Source of the DNA: Mesorhabditis belari
Taxonomy: Eukaryota > Nematoda > Chromadorea > Rhabditida > Rhabditidae
Assembly (NCBI GenBank): GCA_958450365.1
Contig: CAUEEP010000925.1
Location: forward strand, 930,001-994,000
Length of the DNA stretch: 64,000 nucleotides
Direction: 5' to 3'
Below, one piece after another: positions 10,801 through 21,000 of this stretch (the first letter of the stretch is position 1; every line of letters starts with the position of its first letter). Both the position numbers and the translations under genes were made by a program. The notes below the pieces were generated by a model that worked only from the letters and a program-made list of their open reading frames with translations, was not told where the DNA came from and ran no database searches.

Positions 10801-12431
10801 ATCGTTTTCTAAACACCTTGGCTTATTTGTTATATTTTTTTTATATTTAGACGCATCTCACTGCTCCGATCTTCAGTACATTTTCGGCGACTCGAAGACA
10901 ATCGCTGATTATCCCTATTTCCAGAGCACAATTCTCGGATTCGCCAAGAATGGGTGAGTTGAGAAATATCGTTAAAACTTTATAAATAGTTACAAAGTTT
11001 CGTGTCTTAGTTTCGTGTCTTAGTTTCGTGTCTTAGCTAAGAGAAGATAGTCAATTCGTACAGCATTACTTGATCCTTACATCCTTTACCTTTTCAGTTT
11101 TATTGGACTAGAAAACCTGAAGTGAAAGACTAATTTTGCTAAGTATTATATTGGGTTGGCAAGAAAGTTTGTAAAAAATGTTTGCACGGTGATTTCCGAA
11201 AAGCTAAAACATTTATTTATTCAAGGTAATCGCCATTTTTAAGCATCACACTCTGTTATTTATTGGGCAAAGCGCGAAGCCAGTTTTCGAGCTCAGATAT
11301 CCAAGCTTTCGACCTCAGATGTAGAATGAGATGTCGAAGACATTGAGCAACTTTTGAGGAGTCTCTAAAGAAATAAAAATAAAGCTAGAAAGTAAACGAA
11401 TTTCATTTAAATTGTTCAATATAGGAGCTTTTCAATATTTTAAGCGATCAATAGAAGATCAAGATCAATAAGAGATCAAAGTCAATAGAAGATCAAGATC
11501 AATAAGAGATCAAAGTCAATAGAAGATCAAGATCAATAGGAGATCAAGATCAATAGAAGATCAAGATCAATAGGAGATCAAGATCAATAGAAGATCAAGA
11601 TCAATAGGAGATCAAGATCAATAGAAGATCAAGATCAATAAGAGATCAAAGTCAATAGAAGATCAAGATCAATAGGAGATCAAGATCAATAGAAGATCAA
11701 GATCAATAAGAGATCAAAGTCAAAGAAGATCAAGATCAAAGGAGACAAGATCAAGAGATCAAGATCAACAAGGATCAAAGTCAAGAAGACAAGATCAATA
11801 GGAGATCAAAGTCAATAGAGATCAAGATCAATAGAAGATCAAGATCAATAGAAGATCAAGATCAATAAGAGATCAAAGTCAATAGAAGATCAAGATCAAT
11901 AGGAGATCAAGATCAATAAGAGATCAAAGTCAATAGAAGATCAAGATCAATAGGAGATCAAGATCAATAGGAGAGAATTGAAGTTAACAATCCCTTTTTT
12001 AGCGATTGTCTCTCATGCTCAAAGAGTTAAAGAAATCAGAGACAAAAGTAAGTCTACTGACTTTCTTGCCAACTTAATTTGAACGAATCAGCTACTTGTG
12101 GGCAAAAAGCGTCTCTGTCTAATCACAGTATCGCAACTTTTCCCGGTTACAATTGAAAAAAAGATCGGATAGACTATGTAACAGCAAAGTTAGTACAATA
12201 ATGAATAAATATCTGTGTTGTGTTGTACTAAACTGGTGTTGTACTTGTAATAAATGTTTTACTCGATTACTTTTCCCCTATTTCAGTGCCTATCCGATGC
12301 GTCGAGAGAAGCATCTGAAAGGCTCGCTCGTCTTCAACAATCACCTCCCATTCATCTCCTATTCGAAAGATTTTTGTCCGCGTGCGCGTCGACTCATCGA
12401 CTCATTTCAGGAAAAATCTCCAAAGGTTTAA
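4884..12431 (+). CDS. Secreted carboxylesterase (type-B, COE family), 13 exons, 510 aa
   Basis: Predicted alpha/beta hydrolase that cleaves carboxylic esters, probably secreted. Exons joined in phase: 4884-5042, 6211-6286, 6437-6495, 7378-7534, 8314-8410, 8496-8590, 8665-8762, 8920-9015, 9794-9929, 10315-10496, 10626-10755, 10851-10953, 12287-12431. Residues 1-19 look like a signal peptide. The family motif GVRYGEKPERF is at 42-52, EDCLFLNV at 87-94, and oxyanion motif HGGAY at 113-117. The nucleophile is Ser197 in GQSAG, the acid Glu320 in TSDEW, and the base His432 in HCSDL. The usual EG after the acid is EW here. Cys74 and Cys89 probably form the first family disulfide. Total length is close to the usual 530-560. 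The start is directly preceded by TTTTCAG, suiting trans-splicing. The triad is intact, so the gene is probably active. The substrate is unknown, and it could instead be a neuroligin-like or cholinesterase relative. Confidence 0.9.
5045..5130. repeat. 18-bp tandem repeat in esterase intron 1
   Basis: Four to five copies of gctattgagctatgtgaa begin just after the exon 1 donor at 5043. If the intron were retained, the array would add a short in-frame repeat, but the donor and the family alignment favour splicing. Confidence 0.85.
5285..5690. repeat. Hairpin repeat family, esterase intron 1
   Basis: Two head-to-head hairpins whose arms read 'tttgagctcaaatatcttgg' and its reverse complement, separated by a conserved middle containing 'cgccaagtctttctctgtcg'. 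The same hairpin recurs at 17150-17590 and 24285-25060. It has no coding content and looks like a fold-back MITE family. Confidence 0.8.
6824..7339. mobile_element. Mariner-type MITE, copy A (516 bp)
   Basis: The terminal inverted repeats begin ttgggttggggagaatgag and extend through 'tcggcgcc', with TA on both sides (6822-6823, 7340-7341). It is nearly the same as the 523-bp element at 42030-42552. No transposase is encoded. The TTGGGTTGG end is shared with the mariner relics at 9093, 11151 and 55347, so it was probably mobilised by a mariner transposase. It lies in esterase intron 3. Confidence 0.85.
7979..8059 (-). pseudogene. tRNA-like relic
   Basis: On the minus strand an A-box-like 'ttggcgcagtcg' and a B-box 'ggttcgactcc' flank a disordered middle. 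The T-arm stem (ccggg/cccgg) is intact but the acceptor and anticodon stems do not pair. It lies in esterase intron 4, opposite the similar element at 8178-8250. Confidence 0.55.
8178..8250 (+). pseudogene. tRNA-like relic
   Basis: A-box-like 'gtggcgcagctggg' and B-box 'ggttcgaatcc' with an intact T-arm, but no acceptor or anticodon pairing. With the minus-strand copy at 7979-8059 it forms an inverted pair inside one intron. Confidence 0.55.
9093..9665 (-). mobile_element. Mariner transposase relic
   Basis: It begins with a mariner-like end (ttgggttggtgaa). The minus-strand sense includes HDNARPH (second catalytic Asp) and LAPFDYYLF (third Asp of the DD34D triad). Further upstream, at about 9540-9620, a frame resembles the family segment PKPGLHQEK...VFWD with the first Asp. 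The N-terminal half and the far terminal repeat are missing and the frame is broken, so it is dead. It lies in esterase intron 8. The 28990-29460 element is its close relative. Confidence 0.85.
10000..10150. repeat. Short direct and inverted 'cgcaag' repeats
   Basis: Two direct copies of a block of about 45 bp (acttgcaagctcgcaag...) flanked by inverted 'gaaatttcgcaagatc' sequences. The block lies in the intron after the esterase exon that ends at 9929. Confidence 0.6.
11151..12075. mobile_element. Mariner-like element filled by a satellite
   Basis: The left end ttgggttggcaagaaagt is mirrored on the right by 'actttcttgccaactta', with TA beside the left end. About 250 bp of the left interior resembles mariner remnants, but no transposase motif is readable. 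Most of the interior (11420-11980) is a short satellite. It lies in the last esterase intron. Confidence 0.7.
11420..11980. repeat. 17-18 bp satellite array
   Basis: About 30 units of the type agatcaagatcaatag(g/a), alternating with an 'agatcaaagtcaatag' variant, so a higher-order pattern is visible. Around 11715-11800 several units have lost 1-2 bases. The array is entirely inside the mariner-like element at 11151-12075. Confidence 0.9.
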
Positions 12432-12932
12432 TCCTTTATGGTTTCATGTCTCTCATGTTTTTTGCTTTTTCCATTACGATCTTCGTTTTGCCTTGTTTGA
12501 GCGCTGTTTGAGCCGCCCTGGTGAGCTTTTTTGCGTAAACGAGAGCCATTTGAAGCCATTTGAAGCCCTGGAAATTTAAGAATTTCGAGTTTTTCAGCTA
12601 AATTTCTTGAAAAATTTGCCTAAAGTGTTCAAATTTGAGTTTTATTTGTTAAATTGTTTAAATTTGTTTAAATTTTTGAAAATATAACAAAATTTTGGTA
12701 AAAATGAGAATTTTGCTCTAAATTTGGCTACTTTTTAATCAAAATGGATCTCTAAACCTTCTAATGAACTAGCGCTGGATAATTAACTGAAATTAACTGA
12801 AATTTTTGGTTACTTGGTTAGCTTTTAATGGTCTAAGTGTTCTCTATGTGCACAGCATCTAGCTTATTGCCTACAGCATCTAGCTTGTTGCTTTGGATCT
12901 ACAGCCATTGATGACCAGACTAATCTACACTA

Positions 12933-13153
12933 CTGGACAATGAAATATCATATCTGAAAAAAGATCGTCACTTTCGCGCGTCTGTAACTCCATTGTCTTT
13001 AACATATTTCTAAATATTAATATTACCATTGTGTAGCCCTTGAAAAGAGCTTTCAAAAAATGTATAACACTAATAGTTTAAACTCAAAGACAAGGGAGTT
13101 ACAGACGCGCAAAAGTGACGATCGTTTTTCAAATATGATATTTCATTGTCCAG
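12933..13153. mobile_element. 221-bp hairpin MITE with TA flanks
   Basis: Ends ctggacaatgaaatatcat and its reverse complement, TA on both sides, arms of about 80 bases pairing around an AT-rich centre. This is the Tc1/mariner non-autonomous layout. Confidence 0.85.
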
Positions 13154-13689
13154 TACTGTATTTTATTTTTACTCTAAGCTCTAAGCTTTCACTATTTCCC
13201 TGGGTTATTGTAGCTTTTTAAAAGTAAATCGAAATGTAATCGAAATGTGATCAAAATGTAATTTAGATCTAAAGCTAAATGCGAAATGCATAAATGCAAA
13301 TTTGTTGAACTTGAATGCAAATTTATTGATCTCCACGATGATTCTATTGTAAATTTCTGTGATAAGACAATTTTTACAATTTTGGCTCTATCTTTTTGCT
13401 CTTTTACTGTATCTTTATGGGCTTTTCTAATGTTTTCTAAATGTTTATTACACAAAATAACGTATTTTCTATGTTTTTATCGTTTTTATATTTGCTCCAG
13501 AATAAATTTTCACATTTGTCATCAGTTTTTTCGCAATGAATTAGGGAAAACTGGGGAAATCGCAAAAACATTGAACATTTTGGAAGCCACGCTAAAAATT
13601 GGCGCAAAAATAAGTGAGATCGGGGCAAAGATAGAAATTTTTGAAAATTGTATAGAACTTTTTCATTTTTTGATGAAAACTTGGGAATC

Positions 13690-14008
13690 TGTACAATCTG
13701 TGGGACAAACTGGAGGACAAACTGGAGGACAACCTGTAAGACAAACTGTGAGGACAATCTAGAGGACAATCTGTGGGACAAACTGTAGAACAAACTGTGC
13801 GACAATTTGTACAATAATCTGTAGGACAATCTGTACGACAATCTGTAAGACAATCTCTAGGACAATCTGGAAGACAATCTGCAGGACAAACTGTAGGACA
13901 ATCTGTAGGACAATCTCTAGGACAATCTGGAGGACAAACTGGAAGACAATCTGTAGGACAAACTGTAAGAAAATCTGTACGACAATCTGTGGACAATCTC
14001 TAGGACAA
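13690..14008. repeat. 12-bp minisatellite (gacaatctgtag)
   Basis: About 25 degenerate units of gacaatctgtag, with variants gacaaactgtag and gacaatctctag. The array ends about 50 bp downstream of the endophilin-B stop. Minus-strand reading gives a Cys/Pro/Thr repeat that should not be taken for a protein. Confidence 0.85.
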
Positions 14009-14057
14009 TCAATAATTTACAGTAGCTTGGGGCAGTTTTTAGAAAACCGAGTTTTTT

Positions 14058-14691
14058 TCAAAGAATCTCCAAGTATGAGATCGGCACTTTCCCCCGACTT
14101 CCACCCTTTTCGGCCATCACGAATTCGGGATCCATCCCGGGGAGACGGTAGACGATCAAGATCTGCAATTTGACGAATAAATAGTGATCTTGGTCTTAAA
14201 GCACGTTCCAGTACAGTAACTGATTGATAAGCTAAAGAACTCACATCATTCTCCTTTAACAGTGATCTCACTCGGCAACACCGCATCGTAATCCATCAAA
14301 ACGCGAGCTTGTTTCGTGGACAAATCATCCGGGTCCATTGACTGAAAATGATAGAGCATCTGGCTACTTTATGTGAGCCTAGCTTGAAACAGAACTGGTT
14401 ATAAACCATTGTAGTTTATACAGTTGACTCTCGATATAACGACTCTCGATAAACAATTCTCGATATAACGATTTGGTCGATAAGACGACTTATACCTACA
14501 GTCCAGGCCAAGTGCTTAAAAAATAAAAAAAAAAAAATTTTTTTAAAAAAATTTATTTTATAAAAAATTTTAAAAAAAAAGGGGGTTTAAAAAAAAAAAA
14601 TTTAAAATAAAAAAAAATTAAAAAAAAAAATAAATATAAAAAAAAAAAAAAAAAAAAAGAGGGGGGGGGGAAAAAAAAAAGAAAAATAGAT

Positions 14692-14748
<57 letters not shown>

Positions 14749-14925
14749 TTTTTAAAATTTAAAATAAATAATTATTTTATAAAAAAAATTAAAAAAAAAA
14801 TAAAAAAAAAAAAAAAAAATATAATTAAATTTTAAAAAAAAAAAAAAATTTTTTTTTTATTTTTTTTTTAAAAAAAATTATATTAAAAAAAAAAAAAAAA
14901 ATAAAAAAAAAAAAAAAATTTATTT

Positions 14926-14960
<35 letters not shown>

Positions 14961-15010
14961 AAAAAAAATTAAAAAAAGAAAAAAGAGGGTTTAAATTAAA
15001 TAAAAAAAAA

Positions 15011-15049
<39 letters not shown>

Positions 15050-18000
15050 ATTTTTTTTTTAATTTATTATATTCTATTTAATTTGTCTACTTTTTCGTTT
15101 AATTGTGTTATTTATGAGTCTATGAGTCGTCTAATTTGTTTAATTTCTCGTCTTTCTCATCTTTTTCATTTTTTTCGTCTAATTCTTTGAATAAACGATG
15201 TGTGAAAGATCAAAAAAGTGAATGGATTTGATAAAAATAAAGACAAGATTACGGTAGAAAGAGGACAAAGAAAGAAAAATGCTTAGAAAAAGTGCTTTTT
15301 ATACTCACTTTTCCCGCTCCAGGCATCGATCCTAGCGATTTCCCGAAAGTATTCGTCACAAGGATTTGCGCGTTTCCAAGAGAAAGTGTTCTGAAAAGTT
15401 GAAAATAAAATTTTTACAGAAAATTTGGCACCACGACAGTTTGAGCCACTTTTTCTGGGGTATTTTTATGCGTAGATTTTGAAAAACGAAACGAGAACTT
15501 AGGAAAAGGCGTTTTAAGCCGAGTTTCGGCGCTTCGGGGCTTCTGTTTTGTACTTCACCTTCTATAGTCCAAGTTATCGCCTATTAGGGCACTTTTCAAG
15601 CTCAAAACTAGAGCCAAAACCCTTTTCAGTCACTAAAGATTCATTTTCTAACATAAATTAACTCGTAGAAACAAAAGAAATTGAAAAAATATTTTTTGAG
15701 ATTTTGAATCATGTGGGGGACCACATGAAAATTTTTTATTTTTCTGCTATTATTCTTATTTTTTTTTTATTATTTACATTTTTATTTATTCAGAAATGTA
15801 ATCAGTAGTTGAAATTATGCCAGAAGAAGTGTTTTTGAGTTTAAAAGATATTTTGAGAGTCCGTGTTTAGACCTCTTTCCTATGTGTACCCATCACACTG
15901 AGCACGCACTTTGGAGCCCTAAAACTCCGCTTCAAACGCATTTTCGCAACTTCTGGTTGTGTTTTTCGGAATCTACGCATAAAATTACGTTAGAAAAAGT
16001 GGGTTTAAAGAGAAAAAGTGGCTTCCAACTGTGGTAGTGCTAAAGATTTGACATTTTGTCAGTTTTTTTAGCTTTTCGAGTTGCATTTTTATTTTTTTTT
16101 AAGCTCGATTTATTTATTTTCTCTCAGGCAAGACCAGATTTTTGTGTTTGAATGAGGAAAAATTTCAAATTACATAGTTAATTTCACTTTAAAATACAGT
16201 AAACCCGATGAAGATATTGGGGAAACTCTATTTGGTGAACTTTTGGTAGCCAAATCATAATACAAATCAAAATACGACGATTTTTCAATGCAAAAACACT
16301 CGAGAAACCGAAAAAATTGCAAAGCTGGACCGCAGCGCACAATTTTGAACTACACAGAAGCACCACATTGACCGAATTGCACGCGGGTTACGGTAAGTTG
16401 AGTTTGACTTGAGAAATCGTGGATTTTTAAAACATATCGATAAATTAACAATGCCATTTGCAATTCTGGCACGCACATCACGATTTGAAAAGATATTCAG
16501 GCAAGAATTGCAATCTAGAATCAAGAGATTACTGTAGCTCTTTAAAAAGTAGACAAAATTGAGTTAAATCGAAAACGCATTGAACAAAAAGTAAATTCTG
16601 GATGTCATTAAAAATTTTGAGCCAGGTTTGGGAAAAGATTTCGGAATTTAAGAATCACTTGCTGTTGCAAACTGTTGCACAACTTTAGAAACCGAAAATC
16701 AACTTCAAATCAAAATCGTTAGCACTAAATGAAAATCTGGAGAGCACAGCACAGTTTGGTGAGTAATTGGGAATCATTGTCGCGGAGAGTTGAAGGCTGA
16801 ATCGTCGTGGCCCGAGTACAGCGAGATGCCAGAGTCGGCGGAGAGGGAGCTGAAAATACAGGCAACGGTATCGAGCACAATCGAAACTCTGGCTATCACG
16901 AGACAAGACTACGAGAGTTTTAAAGGCCAACTGAGAAAATTGGATTGCGTCAATCTCTACCGTTGTTCTGCACTCACCCCGAAAGTTCTCGCTGCAAATC
17001 GGCCATGTGTTGATGTGCTTGGGCGAAGAAGGACATCTGAGCTTCGACAAAGTCACGTAAACATTTGAGTTGACCGTTCTGCAAGTTAGAGATTGGATAT
17101 GCAAAGGTATTAAGGCCAGATGGCTCCAGAATGACTCTAGGGCAGGGTTATCAGACATTTGATACACGCCCCGCCCCCTTTGTCCTTAGCAATCCAACTT
17201 TGAGCTCAAGTATCTTGGTGTTGGTGTGTTCAATTTCGATATTCTTGGTGTCATTAGATGCGCCAAGTCCTTCTCTGTCGATTGGTACAAAAACTATTTC
17301 AATTGAACAGCCCAACACCAAGAAATTTGAGCTCAAAATTAGATTGGCAAAAGGGGCGGGACCAGAAAGACCTTTTATACACGCCCCGCCCCCTTTGCCA
17401 TCGGCAATCGAACTTTAAGCTCAAATGTCTTGGTCTTGGGCTGTTCAATTTAAATGGTTTTCTTACCAATCGATAGAAAAAGACTTGACGCATCTAATGA
17501 TACCAAGAACATTTAAATTGAACAGCCCAAGACATTTGAGTTCAAAGTCAGATTGCCAATGGCAAAAGGGGCGGGGCGTGTATCAAATGTCCCACAATCC
17601 TAGGAACAGGCTAGGTTGGAACCTGGCTTAGCTTTAGAAAAGTTATGGCTGTAGCCTAGCCTTGTTAGAGATGTTCAAAAACAGACCTGGCCTGGCTTTG
17701 CTATGGTTTAGTCTTAAAAAATAGCTAAAGCGTGACTTGGACTTGGCTCACAAGCCCTAGAATTAGGGCTTGTGACTAGAATTCTGACCATCTTTAGGTC
17801 CAGAGCCAGGTGAATGGTCAAAGTTAAGTCGACTTCTAACCAAGGCTAATTTACAGGGTACGTGAAAAGTTCTGTCCCCTCTTAAAAGGCTTTTACGATG
17901 TTTTATGAAGTTTCCTATTTATCTTCTATCTTTCATATCTTTTACTCAGATATAAAATTTTATAATTTGATAGAACTTTTCATGACAACATTTGAGGTCT

Positions 18001-21000
18001 GGTCGCAGGCCAAAATAGCTTTCCTAGCTTCGTAGCAAGTTAGAATTTGATATTTTCGTATTCTTGACTTTAGCTGGTACCTTAGATAATTGAATATCTT
18101 GACTAATTGTAAAGAGCTACAAAGGGGGATCAATTATCAGGCGGTAAATTTACAAGGATACGAAAATATCAAATTCTAACTTGCTACGAAGTTTCCCCGA
18201 CAATTAATGTAATTGTTACATCAAAAGCATTTGATTATTTGATTATTCATTACTTTTATGACTTCTTTAACCTTTTCCCCTCCAACTTACATGTGCCGTT
18301 TGTATTCCCTCAAGCAAAAGCTTTGTGATCTCGGCCTGTTTATCGAATTCGGCTTGTGCCACTCGCAAATCGGCTTCCGCCTAAAAGACACCCATATTAC
18401 AGTAAACTTGATTATGGTAGTACAAATTGGCCACTTCATTTGTATGGAGCACTTTTAAGAAAACGGAAACCATTCTATGCACGATTTTACACCACTACAC
18501 AATTTTTTTTACCTGTTCCACCGTAAAACCGCCAGTGGTGCGGCTGTTTCCCTAAATATTTTAATGCTCATGAAATTTTTAGAGAATTTTGGGAGTGGGA
18601 CAAATGCGACCTTTTTTTTCCGCACCTTGCCCACTAGCGCACCTTTTTTCGCGTTTTAAAAAAGCTCTAAAAAGCTAATATCAGAGCGTGTGGAACCAAT
18701 TTGAAAGACAAAACGGCTGGGTCAAATTACAGAAAATTGTCGATTTTTCTCTTTGTATAACTCCGTCCGTTTGTTTCCACAAGCTCTGATATGTCAAAAT
18801 TTCGATTCTACGCCCTAAAATCACCTAGAAAAACAACTTTTGGAATAGAAATTGGTTAATATTACTTTTTAGAGCTTCTTTAAAACGCGAAAAAAGGTGC
18901 GCTAATGGGCTAAGTGCGGAAAAAAAGGTGCGAAAATGTCCGGGTGCGCAAAAAAAAGGTCGCATTTATCCCACTCCCAGAATTTTAGCTTTTTTTAGCT
19001 TAATGCCTTTTAGAAAGCGACTGACCGCTGTCTGTGTTTCCATTGTTTTCGCCTTTTTCAGCCGACTCTTGCACGCGTCCAGGTCCAAACGCTTGCTCTG
19101 CAGCACTTTTCGCTCTTTCTGAAAATATTTCGCATTTTAATTGAAGAAAATTGACCAACTTTTGAAATTTCTAAGCAAAAACAACTTTAGAAAAAATCAA
19201 TGCTTCCGATTTTGCAACAAGTTGGCCTTATTTCAAATTTATTACCAAGCAACGAGTATTCAGCTAATCAGCTGAATATTCTTTTTAAGGAAAATTTTTT
19301 TTTTACTATAAAGTCCCGGATTAGATATTCTTCCTTATTCTTCAAAACTTTCATTTTTTAGCCGATTTTCAGTTTTATTGATATTAGAGTTGTTAGTTTG
19401 TTCCAAAATCATATTTTGATTAGTTTCATTTCAAATCAAAAACGAAACAGCTCCCAAATCGAGGTTTTCGTGTAGAATGCTGAGTAATACACATCAAAAT
19501 CCTTTGAAACTGCGTTTTGTTGAAAACTTTTGCTGCGTGAACGGCTAATTTCAAATTTCCTTTGATGGATAGCTTTTAAAACCGAGCGAATCTCCCTTTT
19601 TGTTCGAAACTTTGCGAAACCATCACAAAATTAGTAAAACTTTGAACTTTTTGTGCGAAATGTTGTCGAGTTTTGCTTTCTCTTTCTTTGTTTTTATTGC
19701 AATTAGATCTAATTTTTTTTTTTTCAGGAGATGTCGTCAAGTCCGAGTGACTGCACGTATCTACAGGAAAAATTGGACGAGTACATGCCTGGATCGCCAA
19801 TTTTTGTCGCTCCGCCCGCCTACGAGCATGTGCCGAAAAGTATCTTCGTCGGTGGACTTTCGCCTGAGGTGGTGTTTGCTATAAAGTTCAGTGCTACTAA
19901 AGTCTGTCGTGTGGTGACGACAATATTTTGCAGCCATAAAGATTTGAACGGATCAACTTTTGAAAGATTTTGCACTCAAAGATGGTGCTTAATTGACCGT
20001 TGAAGAAAAGTTTGGGAAAGGAAAATTGTTAGCACTGAGGCAGTTTTTTCCAAAATGTAGTTTTTCTAGGGTAACTGGTGGAGCTGATCACGAAAAAACA
20101 TGTTTAAGATGTTTTCAATTAAAAAACATATATTGGAGTAACACCTCGGCCGTATGAGAATTAGGCGATAGCCTAGGAGCCACGTGCTTCCGGGACGAAA
20201 CTCACATCAGCCCTAGGAGAAACAGGCTAGCCTGGGTAGTGCGGTCGCGGAGCCAAAGCCTAGAAAAATGTAGGTGCCTGACTAATACCCAACCCAACGA
20301 CCCTCTTAAGGGCCACAAACTACCCAATATAACGGCAATGCATGTTTTTTAATTGAAAACATAACTTAAAAATGTTTGTTTTCGTGATCAGTGTCATCAA
20401 TTACCCTACAAAAACTACATTTGGGAAAATTTAGAGTGCCCCAACCGCCCTAGCACCAAATTGTTTGTAGAATGTTCAGAGGGGCTAACGATTACAAATT
20501 TTCTATCGGTAACACAATTAGATTTGGTCACGTTTAGAACCTGCTTAATATACCACAAGATCTGTAAATTTGCTTCCAATCATGGCATTAATGTTTTAAA
20601 TTTAGACTAGCGAGGAGGATCTTCACAAAGCCTTCCTCGATTGTGGAGAAATCAGGAAAGTAAAGATCATTCGTGAGCAAGACGGAACATCCAAGGGTTT
20701 TGGATTCGTCGAGTTTTTGCTAATGACAAGCACGGAGGCCGCCCATAGTTTGGTGAGCACTTTGATGGATTTAACGATGTGAAACAAGTTGAAAAAGGCT
20801 TGTATCGCGAAATTTGCGTTGATGGTTGGTAATTGATCAATTGATTGATAAAACAATCTTTTAGCATCTTATTGCTTGTCACAGAAGGAGTGAAGCTTTA
20901 GTTTATGGTTAGAAATTTGATCCAAAAGCTCCATCAGGGCAACTTCTTGAAGGAAAATCGAGTTTAAATGGAGAAAGTCTGCGTGTTTAAAACAACCCTA

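Larger units (their letters stand above)
12432..14057. other. Region between esterase and endophilin-B stops
   Basis: The two genes converge here. It holds the 221-bp MITE at 12933-13153 and the 12-bp repeat array at 13690-14008. An open frame at 13286-13762 on the plus strand mirrors an overlapping minus-strand frame and has no recognised motif. No gene is called. Confidence 0.5.

Noticed and set aside
11420..11980. CRISPR-like array
   Set aside because: Units are contiguous with no unique spacers and the setting is eukaryotic; it is a satellite.
13437..13996. Cys/Pro- or Ser/Tyr-rich proteins on the minus strand
   Set aside because: Frames of a 12-bp minisatellite with no start context, splice sites or family match.
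19600..19884. Alternative 94-codon frame overlapping DAZ-like exon 1
   Set aside because: It crosses the TTTTCAG acceptor and lacks the RRM motif; the frame starting at 19731 continues in phase through seven further exons.
20145..20333. Hammerhead ribozyme in the GC-rich core ('ggacgaaac' and 'catcag' are present)
   Set aside because: The CUGAUGA box is not in the right place or orientation relative to GAAA on either strand, and stem II cannot form.
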